Source: Hydractinia symbiolongicarpus (Eukaryota; Cnidaria; Hydrozoa; Anthoathecata; Hydractiniidae). From it: 64,000 nt of DNA. A model generated the notes under the pieces. The model did not search any database, was not told where the DNA came from, and worked only from the letters and a program-made list of their open reading frames with translations. The DNA lies in the NCBI RefSeq assembly GCF_029227915.1, contig NC_079884.1, forward strand, positions 17,300,001 to 17,364,000. The letters are read 5' to 3'. Positions 1 through 11,459 of this stretch are shown one piece after another. Each line of letters begins with the position of its first letter. Within the stretch, counting starts at the first letter, position 1. The translations under genes and the position numbers were made by a program.

Positions 1-1116
1 GAGCATTGGAAAACGACCTGAGACGTCGGAGTCCATTGAGAGTGGAAGGTCTAGACCAATGGTAAAATGTGGAGACAGGTGGAACCACGTGATTTATGTG
101 TAAGGCCTTTATTACGCGGTTAAAAGCCATGTTACAGTCTTTATGAACCTCTACGAGTACTTGACGGTGTTTTAAGGCAATGGAGCATTGCAAAACAACT
201 TGGGACGTCGTAGCCCATTGAGAGTGGAAGGACTACACCAATGGTAAAATCCGCAGACACGTGCAGTCACGTGAATTACATGTAAGGCCATTATTAGGCA
301 GCGAAAGGTCATAAAACATCCTTTAGAGACGGGTACATGTAGTTGGCGGTTATATTACGCCATGGTGCAATGGAAAACGAATTGGGGCGTCATAGTCGAG
401 TGAGAGTTGAAGGACTGGACCAATGGTAACCTCCGCAGACACGTGAAACCACGTGATTTACGTCTAAGGCCTTTATTACGCAGTTAATGGCCATGTTACA
501 GTCTTTATAAACCTGTACGATTATTTCACGAAGTTATAAGGCCATGTAGCATTGCAAAACGACTTGGGACGTCGTAGTCCATTGAGAGTGGAAGGACTAG
601 ACCAATGGTAACCTCCGCAGACACGTGAATCCACGTGATTTACGTCTAAGGCTCTTATTACGCGGTTAAAAGCCATGTTACAGTCTTTATGAACCTGTAC
701 GAGTATTTGACGGTGTTATAAGGCCATGGAGCATTGGAAAACGACCTGAGACGTAGGAGTCCATTGAGAGTGGAAGTTCTAGACCAATGGTAACCTGTGG
801 AGACAGGTGGAACCACGTGATTTACGTGTAAGGCGTTTATTAGGCAGTTAATAGCCATGTTACAGTCTTTATAGCCCTGAACATATAGTTGACGGTGTTA
901 TAACGCCATGGTGTAATGGCAAACGAATTAGGCGGTATAGTCGAATAAGAGTGAAAGGGCTAGACCAATGGTAACCTCTGCAGTCACGTGGAACCACGTA
1001 ATTTACGTGTAAGGCCTTTATTATGCGGTTCAAAGACATATTACAGCCTTTATAGAGCTGTACGAGTATTTCACGAAGTTATAAGGCCATGGTGCAATGG
1101 AAAACGAATTGGGACG
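1..1116 (+). repeat. Six-monomer block, copy near 10344-11459
   Basis: This stretch recurs at 10344-11459 (offset 10,343) with a few substitutions. For example, CCAATGG here is CCAACGG at the distant copy, and AAAAGCCATG near 666 is AAAATCCATG near 11009. A third, less exact relative of bases ~240-1090 lies at ~9311-10160 (offset 9,071). The block ends where the downstream copy switches to another monomer type at ~11457. It holds only satellite sequence. Confidence 0.85.
310..491 (+). repeat. Divergent marker monomer (first of 33)
   Basis: This period begins at CATAAAACATCC, which replaces the usual CATGTTACAGTC. It continues with GACGGGTACATGTAGTTGG and a GTTATATTACGCCATGG stretch. I located CATAAAACATCC at 310, 2117, 4847, 5387, 8478, 9381, 10653, 13564, 15560, 17925, 21384, 24114, 25023, 26840, 29569, 31565, 33930, 36660, 38656, 40839, 43929, 46112, 47386, 49387, 50661, 52844, 55030, 56305, 58489, 59219, 60129, 61767 and 63216. 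It is the most divergent class and serves as the register mark of the higher-order repeat. The intervals between copies are close to whole numbers of monomers, from 3 to 19. Confidence 0.93.
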
Positions 1117-1767
1117 TCATAGTCGAGTAAGAGTGGAAGGACTAGACTAATGGTTACCTCCGCAGACACGTGAAACCATGTGATTTACGTCTAAGGCTCT
1201 AATTACGCGGTTAAAAGCCATGTTACAGTCTTTATAAACCTGTGCGATTATTTCACAAAGTTATAAGGCAATGTAGCATTGCAAAACGACTTGGGACGTC
1301 GTAGTCCATTGAGAGTGGAAGGACTAGACCAATGGTAACATCCGCAGACACGTGAATCCACCTGATTTACGTCTAAGGCTCTTATTACGCGGTTAAAAGC
1401 CATGTTACAGTCTTTATGAACCTGTACGAGTATTTGACGGTGTTATAAGGCAATGGAGCATTGGAAAACGACCTGAGACGTCGGAGTCCATTGCGAGTGG
1501 AAGGTCTAGACCAATGGTAACCTGTGGAGACAGGTGGAACCACGTGATTTACGTGTAAGGCCTTTATTAGGCAGTTAATAGCCATGTTACAGTCTTTATA
1601 GCCCTGAACATGTAGTTGACGGTGTTATAACGCAATGGTGTAATGGCAAACGAATTAGGCGGTATAGTCGAATAAGAGTGAAAGGGCTAGACCAATGGTA
1701 ACCTCCGCAGTCACGTGGAACCACGTAATTTACGTGTAAGGCCTTTATTACGCGGTTAAAAGCCATG
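925..1767 (+). repeat. Duplicated block, copy at 5456-6298
   Basis: The segment matches 5456-6298 at offset 4,531. Shared private features include CCTCTGCAGTCACG, the rare ACTAATGGTTACCTCCG and CTGTGCGATTATTTCACAAA. The right edge is visible near 1760, where this copy continues with AGCCATGTTACAG while the other has AGACATATTACAG. The left edge in the distant copy is a junction inside CGAATT at 5455-5460. A third copy of the right part lies at 25786-26300, exactly 20,000 bp from the 5786 copy. Confidence 0.85.
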
Positions 1768-2000
1768 TTACAGTCTTTATGAACCTCTACGAGTACTTGA
1801 CGGTGATAAAAGGACATGGAGCATTGGAAAACGACCTGAGACGTCGGAGTGAAAGGTCTAGACCAATGGTAAAATGTGGAGACAGGTGGAACCACGTGAT
1901 TTATGTGTAAGGCCTTTATTACGCGGTTAAAAGCCATGTTACAGTCTTTATGAACCTCTACGAGTACTTGACGGTGTTTTAAGGCAATGGAGCATTGCAA
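1596..2000 (-). other. Longest open frame, 134 codons; not a gene
   Basis: This is the longest open frame noticed and it is explained without selection. The 11-bp deletion at 1847-1850 makes one monomer 171 bp, a multiple of 3, so for once the frame is kept across a monomer boundary. The predicted peptide simply repeats the motif seen in single monomers (…ALHINHVVPPVSTFYHWS…). There is no signal peptide, membrane segment or recognisable domain, and the start codon sits in the same repeat position as in dozens of other monomers. I regard it and all similar 60-90-codon minus-strand frames as satellite by-products. A transcribed satellite RNA cannot be excluded from sequence alone. Confidence 0.9.
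1847..1850 (+). repeat. 11-bp deletion site in a monomer
   Basis: The usual CGGAGTCCATTGAGAGTG is reduced here to CGGAGTG, removing 11 bases. The lost segment lies between two GAGT words and one GAGT remains, so slippage or microhomology-mediated deletion is the simple explanation. The anchor spacing across it is 171 bp (1767 to 1938) instead of 182. The related monomers near 6550 and 10380 lack this deletion, so it is private to this copy. Confidence 0.9.
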
Positions 2001-2116
2001 AACAACTTGGGACGTCGTAGCCCATTGAGAGTGGAAGGACTACACCAATGGTAAAATCCGCAGACACGTGCAGTCACGTGAATTACATGTAAGGCCATTA
2101 TTAGGCAGCGAAAGGT

Positions 2117-4846
2117 CATAAAACATCCTTTAGAGACGGGTACATGTAGTTGGCGGTTATATTACGCCATGGTGCAATGGAAAACGAATTGGGGCGTCAT
2201 AGTCGAGTGAGAGTTGAAGGACTGGACCAATGGTAACCTGTGGAGACAGGTGAAACCACGTGATTTACGTGTAAGGCCTTTATTACGCAGTTAAAGGCCA
2301 TGTTACAGTCTTTATAGACCTGTACGATTATTTCACGAAGTTATAAGACCATGTAGCATTGCAAAACGACTTGGGACGTCATCGTTGAGTAAGAGTGGAA
2401 GGACTAGACCAATGGTAACCTCCGCAGACACGTGGAACCACGTAATTTACGTGTAAGGCCTTTATTACGCGGTTAAAAGACATATTACAGCCTTTATAGA
2501 CCTGTACGAGTATTTCACGAAGTTATAAGGCCATGGAGCAATGGAAAACGACTTGAGACCTCGTAGTCCATTGAGGTTTAAAGGACTAGACCAATGGTAA
2601 AATGTGGAGACAGGTGGAACCACGTGATTTGCGTGTAAGGCCTTTATTACGCGGTTAAAAGACATATTACAGCCTTTATAGACCTGTACGAGTATTTCAC
2701 GAAGTTATAAGGCTATGGAGCAATGGAAAACGAATTGAGACCTCGTAGTCCATTGAGGGTTAAAGGACTAGACCAATGGTAAAATGTGGAGACAGGTGGA
2801 ACCACGTGATTTATGTGTAAGGCCTTTATTACGCGGGTAAAAGCCATTTTACAGTCTTTATAGACCTGTACGATTATTTCACGAAGTTATAAGACCATGT
2901 AGCATTGCAAAACGACTTGGGACGTCATCGTTGAGCAAGAGTGGAAGGACTAGACCAATGTTAACCTCCGCAGACACGTGGAACCACGTAATTTACGTGT
3001 AAGGCCTTTATTACGCGGTTAAAAGACATATTACAGCCTTTATAGACCTGTACGAGTATTTCACGAAGTTATAAGGCCATGGAGCATTGTAAAAAACGAC
3101 CTGAGACGTCGGAGTCCATTGAGAGTGGAAGGACTAGACCAATGGTAACCTGTGGAGACAGGTGAAACCACGTGATTTGCGTGTAAGGCCTTTATTACGC
3201 GGTTAAAAGACATATTACAGCCTTTATAGACCTGTACGAGTATTTCACGAAGTTATAAGGCCATGGAGCAATGGAAAACGACTTGAGACCTCGTAGTCCA
3301 TTGATGGTTAAAGGACTAGACCAATGGTAAAATGTGGAGACAGGTGGAACCACGTGATTTATGTGTAAGGCCTTTATTACGCGGGTAAAAGCCATGTTAC
3401 AGTCTTTATAGACCGGTACGATTATTTCACGAAGTTATAAGGGCATGGAGCATTGCAAAACGACTTAGGACGTCATCGTTGAGTAAGAGTGGAAGGACTA
3501 GACCAATGGTAACCTCCGCAGACACGTGAAACCACGTGATTTACGTCTAAGGCTCTTATTACGCGTTTAAAGGCCATGTTACAGCCTTTATGAACCTCTA
3601 CGAGTACTTGACGGTGTTATAAGGCCATAGAGCATTGGAAAACGACCTGAGACGTCGGAGTCCATTGAGAGTGGAAGGTCTAGACCAATGGTAACCTGTG
3701 GAGACAGGTGGAACCACGTGATTTACGTGTAAGGCCGTTATTACGCAGTTAAAAGCCATGTTACAGTCTTTATAGTCCCGTACGAGTTTTTGAGAGTGTT
3801 CTAAGGGCATGGAGCATTGGAAAACAACCTGGGTCATCATAGTCCTTTGAGAGTGGACGGACTAGACCAATGGTAACCTGTGGAGACAGGTGGAACAACG
3901 TCATTTACGTGTAAGGCCTTTATTAGGCAGTCAATAGCCATGTTACAGTCTTTATAGCCCTGAACATGTAGTTGACGGTGTTATAACGCCATGGTGTAAT
4001 GGCAAACGAATTAGGCGGTATAGTCGAATAAGAGTGAAAGGGCTAGACCAATGGTAACCTCCGCAGTCACGTGAAACCATGTAATTTACGTGTAAGGCCT
4101 TTATTACGCGGTTAAAAGACATAATACAGCCTTTATAGTCCCGTACGAGTTTTTGACAGTGTTATAAGGGCATGGAGCATTTGAAAACAACCTGAGTCAT
4201 CATAGTCCTTTGAGAGTGGACGGACTAGACCAATGGTAACATGTGGAGACAGGTGGAACAACGTGATTTACGTGTAAGGCCTTTATTAGGCAGTTAATAG
4301 CCATGTTACAGTCTTTATAGCCCTGAACATGTAGTTGACGGTGTTATAACGCAATGGTGTAATGGCAAACGAATTAGGCGGTATAGTCGAATAAGAGTGA
4401 AAGGGCTAGACCAATGGTAACCTCCGCAGTCACGTGGAACCACGTAATTTACGTGTAAGGCCTTTATTACGCGGTTAAAAGACATATTACAGCCTTTATA
4501 GACCTGTACGAGTATTTCACGAAGTTATAAGGCCAAGGAGCAATGAAAAACGACTTGGGACGTCGTAGTCCATTGAGAGTGGAAGGACTAGACCAATGGT
4601 AACTTCCGCAGACACGTGAAACAACGTGATTTACGTCTAAGGCTCTTGTTATGCGGTTAAAAGCCATGTTACAGTCTTTATGAATCTCTACGAGTACTTG
4701 ACGGTGTTTTAAGGCAATGGAGCATTGCAAAACGACTTGGGACGTCGTAGCCCATTGAGAGTGGAAGGACTACACCAATGGTAAAATCCGCAGACACGTG
4801 CAGTCACGTGAATTACATGTAAGGAAATTATTAGGCAGCGAAAGGT
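2117..4846 (+). repeat. 15-monomer block (2,730 bp), copy 1
   Basis: This is the interval between two marker monomers. Near-identical intervals start at 21384 (2,730 bp), 26840 (2,729 bp) and 33930 (2,730 bp), with a partial copy from ~11460 to 13563. The same internal order is kept. It includes monomers with the two-base-longer ATTGTAAAAAACGACC, a pair with TTTTACAGTC and AGACCATGTAGC, then CCCGTACGAGTTTTTGAGAG monomers with CATCATAGTCCTTTGAG. Small private changes are present, such as GACCGGTACG near 3411 where other copies have GACCTGTACG. No coding sequence is present. Confidence 0.85.
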
Positions 4847-5140
4847 CATAAAACATCCTTTAGAGACGGGTACATGTAGTTGGCGGTTATATTACGCCAT
4901 GGTGAAATGGAAAACGAATTGGGACGTCATAGTCGAGTGAGAGTTAAAGGACTAGACCAATGGTAACCTCCGCAGACACGTGAAACCACGTGATTTACGT
5001 CTAAGGCCTTTATTACGCAGTTAATGTTACAGTCTTTATAAACCTGTACGATTATTTCACGAAGTTATAAGGCCATGTAGCATTGCAAAACGACTTGGGA
5101 CGTCGTAGTCCATTGAGAGTAGAAGGACTAGACCAATGGT
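3855..5140 (+). repeat. Duplicated block, copy at 7486-8771
   Basis: The segment matches 7486-8771 at offset 3,631. It includes GTGGAACAACGTCATTTACG, the CCCGTACGAGTTTTTGACAG monomer, the marker monomer with AAGGAAATTATTAGG and a shared 6-bp deletion (junction at 5021-5030 and 8652-8661). Edges are seen near 3855, where GGGTCATCATAG replaces GACGTCGGAG, and near 5140, where AACTTCCGCAG replaces AACATCCGCAG. Confidence 0.85.
5021..5030 (+). repeat. 6-bp deletion giving a 176-bp monomer
   Basis: The usual TTAATGGCCATGTTACAG is shortened to TTAATGTTACAG. Six bases between two ATG words are missing, leaving one ATG. The same deletion is at 8652-8661 within the paired block. Equivalent monomers at ~13741, 24291, 29747 and 36837 keep the full TTAATGGCCATG. 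The deletion therefore predates the 3,631-bp offset duplication but did not spread through the array. Confidence 0.9.
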
Positions 5141-6298
5141 AACTTCCGCAGACACGTGAAACAACGTGATTTACGTCTAAGGCTCTTATTACGCGGTTAA
5201 AAGCCATGTTACAGTCTTTATGAACCTCTACGAGTACTTAACGGTGTTTTAAGGCAATGGAGCATTGCAAAACAACTTGGGACGTCGTAGCCCATTGAGA
5301 GTGGAAGGACTACACCAATGCTAAAATCCGCAGACACGTGCAGTCACGTGAATTACATGTAAGGCCATTATTAGGCAGCGAAAGGTCATAAAACATCCTT
5401 TAGAGACGGGTACATGTAGTTGGCGGTTATATTACGCCATGGTGCAATGGAAAACGAATTAGGCGGTATAGTCGAATAAGAGTGAAAGGGCTAGACCAAT
5501 GGTAACCTCTGCAGTCACGTGGAACCACGTAATTTACGTGTAAGGCCTTTATTATGCGGTTCAAAGACATATTACAGCCTTTATAGAGCTGTACGAGTAT
5601 TTCACGAAGTTATAAGGCCATGGTGCAATGGAAAACGAATTGGGACGTCATAGTCGAGTAAGAGTGGAAGGACTAGACTAATGGTTACCTCCGCAGACAC
5701 GTGAAACCATGTGATTTACGTCTAAGGCTCTAATTACGCGGTTAAAAGCCATGTTACAGTCTTTATAAACCTGTGCGATTATTTCACAAAGTTATAAGGC
5801 CATGTAGCATTGCAAAACGACTTGGGACGTCGTAGTCCATTGAGAGTGGAAGGACTAGACCAATGGTAACATCCGCAGACACGTGAATCCACGTGATTTA
5901 CGTCTAAGGCTCTTATTACGCGGTTAAAAGCCATGTTACAGTCTTTATGAACCTGTACGAGTATTTGACGGTGTTATAAGGCAATGGAGCATTGGAAAAC
6001 GACCTGAGACGTCGGACTCCATTGAGAGTGGAAGGTCTAGACCAATGGTAACCTGTGGAGACAGGTGGAACCACGTGATTTACGTGTAAGGCCTTTATTA
6101 GGCAGTTAATAGCCATGTTACAGTCTTTATAGCCCTGAACATGTAGTTGACGGTGTTATAACGCAATGGTGTAATGGCAAACGAATTAGGCGGTATAGTC
6201 GAATAAGAGTGAAAGGGCTAGACCAATGGTAACCTCCGCAGTCACGTGGAACCACGTAATTTACGTGTAAGGCCTTTATTACGCGGTTAAAAGACATA
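5141..6298 (+). repeat. Satellite with crossover junction at ~5458
   Basis: The stretch begins with monomers resembling 4700-4850 and contains a marker monomer at 5387. Within CGAATT at 5455-5460 it changes abruptly. To the left the sequence is of the marker type (GCCATGGTGCAATGGAAAA); to the right it is AGGCGGTATAGTCGAATAAG, as in 925-1767. The two parental types share CGAATT at this point. The right part then follows 925-1767 to ~6298. Only satellite sequence is seen. Confidence 0.8.
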
Positions 6299-6704
6299 TT
6301 ACAGCCTTTATAGACCTGTACGAGTATTTCACGAAGTTATAAGGCCAAGGAGCAATGAAAAACGACTTGGGACGTCGTAGTCCATTGAGGGTTAAGGGAC
6401 TAGACCAATGGTAAAATGTGGAGACAGTGGAACCACCCGATTAACGTCTAAGGCTCTTATTACGCGGTTAAAAGCCATGTTACAGTCTTTATGAACCTCT
6501 ACGAGTACTTGACGGTGATAAAAGGACATGGAGCATTGGAAAACGACCTGAGACGTCGGAGTCCATTGAGAGTGAAAGGTCTAGACCAATGGTAAAATGT
6601 GGAGACAGGTGGAACCACGTGATTTATGTGTAAGGCCTTTATTACGCGGTTAAAAGCCATGTTACAGTCTTTATGAACCTCTACGAGTACTTGACGGTGA
6701 TAAA
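6299..6704 (+). repeat. Satellite with 1-bp deletion and junction ~6702
   Basis: This part recurs at 26299-26700 (offset 20,000) and around 10190-10500. A monomer here has GGAGACAGTGGAACC, one base shorter than the common GGAGACAGGTGGAACC. The same one-base deletion is at ~10237 and ~26412. At 6700-6706 the sequence passes from CTTGACGGTGATAAAA (left parent) into AGACCATGTAGC (right parent, as at 2346). That switch marks the start of the next block. Confidence 0.8.
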
Positions 6705-7484
6705 AGACCATGTAGCATTGCAAAACGACTTGGGACGTCATCGTTGAGTAAGAGTGGAAGGACTAGACCAATGGTAACCTCCGCAGACACGTGGAACCAC
6801 GTAATTTACGTGTAAGGCCTTTATTACGCGGTTAAAAGACATATTACAGCCTTTATAGACCTGTACGAGTATTTCACGAAGTTATAAGGCTATGGAGCAA
6901 TGGAAAACGACTTGAGACCTTGTAGTCCATTGAGGTTTAAAGGACTAGACCAATGGTAAAATGTGGAGACAGGTGGAACCACGTGATTTGCGTGTAAGGC
7001 CTTTATTACGCGGTTAAAAGACATATTACAGCCTTTATAGACCTGTACGAGTATTTCACGAAGTTATAAGGCTATGGAGCAATGGAAAACGACTTGAGAC
7101 CTCGTAGTCCATTGAGGGTTAAAGGACTAGACCAATGGTAAAATGTGGAGACAGGTGGAACCACGTGATTTATGTGTAAGGCCTTTATTACGCGGGTAAA
7201 AGCCATTTTACAGTCTTTATAGACCTGTACGATTATTTCACGAAGTTATAAGACCATGTAGCATTGCAAAACGACTTGGGACGTCATCGTTGAGCAAGAG
7301 TGGAAGGACTAGACCAATGTTAACCTCCGCAGACACGTGGAACCACGTAATTTACGTGTAAGGCCTTTATTACGCGGTTAAAAGACATATTACAGCCTTT
7401 ATAGACCTCTACGAGTATTTCACGAAGTTATAAGGCCATGGAGCATTGTAAAAAACGACCTGAGACGTCGGAGTCCATTGAGAG
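6705..7484 (+). repeat. Duplicated block, copy of 2346-3125
   Basis: This aligns with 2346-3125 at offset 4,359 and includes AGACCATGTAGC, ATTGAGGTTTAAAGG, TTTTACAGTC with GAGCAAGAGTGG, and the longer ATTGTAAAAAACGACC. Small differences exist, for instance ACCTTGTAGTCC near 6917 where the other copy has ACCTCGTAGTCC. It is joined directly to the next block (7486-8771), whose parent lies elsewhere. The region is therefore a mosaic of two re-used pieces. Confidence 0.85.
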
Positions 7485-7485
7485 T

Positions 7486-8771
7486 GGAAGGACTAGACCA
7501 ATGGTAACCTGTGGAGACAGGTGGAACAACGTCATTTACGTGTAAGGCCTTTATTAGGCAGTCAATAGCCATGTTACAGTCTTTATAGCCCTGAACATGT
7601 AGTTGACGGTGTTATAACGCCATGGTGTAATGGCAAACGAATTAGGCGGTATAGTCGAATAAGAGTGAAAGGGCTAGACCAATGGTAACCTCCGCAGTCA
7701 CGTGAAACCATGTAATTTACGTGTAAGGCCTTTATTACGCGGTTAAAAGACATAATACAGCCTTTATAGTCCCGTACGAGTTTTTGACAGTGTTATAAGG
7801 GCATGGAGCATTTGAAAACAACCTGAGTCATCTTATTCCTTTGAGAGTGGACGGACTAGACCAATGGTAACATGTGGAGACAGGTGGAACAACGTGATTT
7901 ACGTGTAAGGCCTTTATTAGGCAGTTAATAGCCATGTTACAGTCTTTATAGCCCTGAACATGTAGTTGACGGTGTTATAACGCAATGGTGTAATGGCAAA
8001 CGAATTAGGCGGTATAGTCGAATAAGAGTGAAAGGGCTAGACCAATGGTAACCTCCGCAGTCACGTGGAACCACGTAATTTACGTGTAAGGCCTTTATTA
8101 CGCGGTTAAAAGACATATTACAGCCTTTATAGACCTGTACGAGTATTTCACGAAGTTATAAGGCCAAGGAGCAATGAAAAACGACTTGGGACGTCGTAGT
8201 CCATTGAGAGTGGAAGGACTAGACCAATGGTAACTTCCGCAGACACGTGAAACAACGTGATTTACGTCTAAGGCTCTTATTATGCGGTTAAAAGCCATGT
8301 TACAGTCTTTATGAATCTCTACGAGTACTTGACGGTGTTTTAAGGCAATGGAGCATTGCAAAACGACTTGGGACGTCGTAGCCCATTGAGAGTGGAAGGA
8401 CTACACCAATGGTAAAATCCGCAGACACGTGCAGTCACGTGAATTACATGTAAGGAAATTATTAGGCAGCGAAAGGTCATAAAACATCCTTTAGAGACGG
8501 GTACATGTAGTTGGCGGTTATATTACGCCATGGTGAAATGGAAAACGAATTGGGACGTCATAGTCAAGTGAGAGTTAAAGGACTAGACCAATGGTAACCT
8601 CCGCAGACACGTGAAACCACGTGATTTACGTCTAAGGCCTTTATTACGCAGTTAATGTTACAGTCTTTATAAACCTGTACGATTATTTCACGAAGTTATA
8701 AGGCCATGTAGCATTGCAAAACGACTTGGGACGTCGTAGTCCATTGAGAGTGGAAGGACTAGACCAATGGT
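7486..8771 (+). repeat. Duplicated block, copy of 3855-5140
   Basis: This is the second copy of the 3,631-bp offset pair, carrying the shared 6-bp deletion and the marker monomer at 8478. It differs by a few bases, for example TCTTATTCC near 7832 where the other has TCATAGTCC, and AGTCAAGTGAG near 8563 where the other has AGTCGAGTGAG. Confidence 0.85.
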
Positions 8772-10343
8772 AACATCCGCAGACACGTGAATCCACGTGA
8801 TTTACGTCTAAGGCTCTTATTACGCGGTTAAAAGCCATGTTACAGTCTTTATGAACCTGTACGAGTATTTGACGGTGTTATAAGGCAATGGAGCATTGGA
8901 AAACGACCTGAGACGTAGGAGTCCATTGAGAGTGGAAGGTCTAGACCAATGGTAACCTGTGGAGACAGGTGGAACCACGTGATTTACGTGTAAGGCGTTT
9001 ATTAGGCAGTTAATAGCCATGTTACAGTCTTTATAGCCCTGAACATGTAGTTGACGGTGTTATAACGCAATGGTGTAATGGCAAACGAATTAGGCGGTAT
9101 AGTCGAATAAGAGTGAAAGGGCTAGACCAATGGTAACCTCTGCAGTCACGTGGAACCACGTAATTTACGTGTAAGGCCTTTATTACGCGGTTAAAAGACA
9201 TATTACAGCCTTTGTAGACCTGTACGAGTATTTCACAAAGTTATAAGGCCAAGGAGCAATGAAAAACGACTTGGGACGTCGTAGTCCATTGAGAGTGGAA
9301 GGACTAGACCAATGGTAACTTCCGCAGACACGTGAAACAACGTGAATTACATGTAAGGCCATTATTAGGCAGCGAAAGGTCATAAAACATCCTTTAGAGA
9401 CGGGTACATGTAGTTGGCGGTTATATTACGCCATGGTGCAATGGAAAACGAATTGGGACGTCATAGTCGAGTGAGAGTTAAAGGACTGGACCAATGGTAA
9501 CCTCCGCAGACACGTGAAACCACGTGATTTACGTCTAAGGCCTTTATTACGCAGTTAATGGCCATGTTACAGTCTTTATAAACCTGTACGATTATTTTAC
9601 GAAGTTATAAGGCCATGTAGCATTGCAAAACGACTTGGGACGTCGTAGTCCATTGAGAGTGGAAGGACTAGACCAATGGTAACCTCCGCAGACACGTGAA
9701 TCCACGTGATTTACGTCTAAGGCTCTTATTACGCGGTTAAAAGCCATGTTACAGTCTTTATGAACCTGTACGAGTATTTGACGGTGTTATAAGGCCATGG
9801 AGCATTGGAAAACGACCTGAGACGTAGGAGTCCATTGAGAGTGGAAGTTCTAGACCAATGGTAACCTCTGGAGACAGGTGGAACCACGTGATTTACGTGT
9901 AAGGCGTTTATTAGGCAGTTAATAGCCATGTTACAGTCTTTATAGCCCTGAACATATAGTTGACGGTGTTATAACGCCATGGTGTAATGGCAAACGAATT
10001 AGGCGGTATAGTCGAATAAGAGTGAAAGGGCTAGACCAATGGTAACCTCTGCAGTCACGTGGAACCACGTAATTTACGTGTAAGGCCTTTATTATGCGGT
10101 TCAAAGACATATTACAGCCTTTATAGAGCTGTACGAGTATTTCACGAAGTTATAAGGCCATGTAGCACTGCAAAACGACTTGGGACGTCGTAGTCCATTG
10201 AGGGTTAAGGGACTAGACCAATGGTAAAATGTGGAGACAGTGGAACCACGTGATTAACGTCTAAGGCTCTTATTACGCGGTTAAAAGCCATGTTACAGTC
10301 TTTATGAACCTCTACGAGTACTTGACGGTGATAAAAGGACATG
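8772..10343 (+). repeat. Mosaic satellite with two marker monomers
   Basis: This region has no single full-length partner. Bases ~9311-10160 resemble ~240-1090, while 8820-9130 resemble the 1385-1700 and 5916-6230 type with mixed substitutions. Marker monomers start at 9381 and, just beyond, at 10653. A monomer at ~9250-9345 joins the TTCCGCAGACACG type to AACGTGAATTACATG, skipping the usual intervening monomers. That is a further crossover mark. Confidence 0.75.
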
Positions 10344-11459
10344 GAGCATTGGAAAACGACCTGAGACGTCGGAGTCCATTGAGAGTGAAAGGTCTAGACC
10401 AATGGTAAAATGTGGAGACAGGTGGAACCACGTGATTTATGTGTAAGGCCTTTATTACGCGGTTAAAAGCCATGTTACAGTCTTTATGAACCTCTACGAG
10501 TACTTGACGGTGTTTTAAGGCAATGGAGCATTGCAAAACAACTTGGGACGTCGTAGCCCATTGAGAGTGGAAGGACTACACCAACGGTAAAATCCGCAGA
10601 CACGTGCAGTCACGTGAATTACATGTAAGGCCATTATTAGGCAGCGAAAGGTCATAAAACATCCTTTAGAGACGGGTACATGTAGTTGGCGGTTATATTA
10701 CGCCATGGTACAATGGAAAACGAATTGGGGCGTCATAGTCGAGTGAGAGTTGAAGGACTGGACCAATGGTAACCTCCGCAGACACGTGAAACCACGTGAT
10801 TTACGTCTAAGGCCTTTATTACGCAGTTAATGGCCATGTTACAGTCTTTATAAACCTGTACGATTATTTCACGAAGTTATAAGGCCATGTAGCATTGCAA
10901 AACGACTTGGGACGTCGTAGTCCATTGAGAGTGGAAGGACTAGACCAATGGTAACCTCCGCAGACACGTGAATCCACGTGATTTACGTCTAAGGCTCTTA
11001 TTACGCGGTTAAAATCCATGTTACAGTCTTTATGAACCTGTACGAGTATTTGACGGTGTTATAAGGCCATGGAGCATTGGAAAACGACCTGAGACGTAGG
11101 AGTCCATTGAGAGTGGAAGTTCTAGACCAATGGTAACCTGTGGAGACAGGTGGAACCACGTGATTTACGTGTAAGGCGTTTATTAGGCAGTTAATAGCCA
11201 TGTTACAGTCTTTATAGCCCTGAACATATAGTTGACGGTGTTATAACGCCATGGTGTAATGGCAAACGAATTAGGCGGTATAGTCGAATAAGAGTGAAAG
11301 GGCTAGACCAATGGTAACCTCTGCAGTCACGTGGAACCACGTAATTTACGTGTAAGGCCTTTATTATGCGGTTCAAAGACATATTACAGCCTTTATAGAG
11401 CTGTACGAGTATTTCACGAAGTTATAAGGCCATGGTGCAATGGAAAACGAATTGGGACC
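10344..11459 (+). repeat. Six-monomer block, copies at 1-1116 and ~24819-25785
   Basis: This matches bases 1-1116 (offset 10,343). From ~10450 it also matches 24819-25785 (offset 14,370). The copies at 10581 and 24951 share CCAACGG, and both have AAAATCCATG, so these two are the closer relatives. At 11456-11458 the sequence switches inside GAC from the TTGGGACGTCATAG type to the ACCTCGTAGTCC type. Confidence 0.85.

Noticed and set aside
310-491. Marker monomer as a possible mobile element insertion
   Set aside because: It keeps the 182-bp length and register and aligns along its full length with ordinary monomers. It has no target-site duplication or terminal repeats, so it is a diverged monomer.
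1596-2000. 134-codon frame as a possible real small protein
   Set aside because: Its length is due to an 11-bp deletion that makes one monomer a multiple of 3. The peptide merely repeats the motif of the adjacent monomers.
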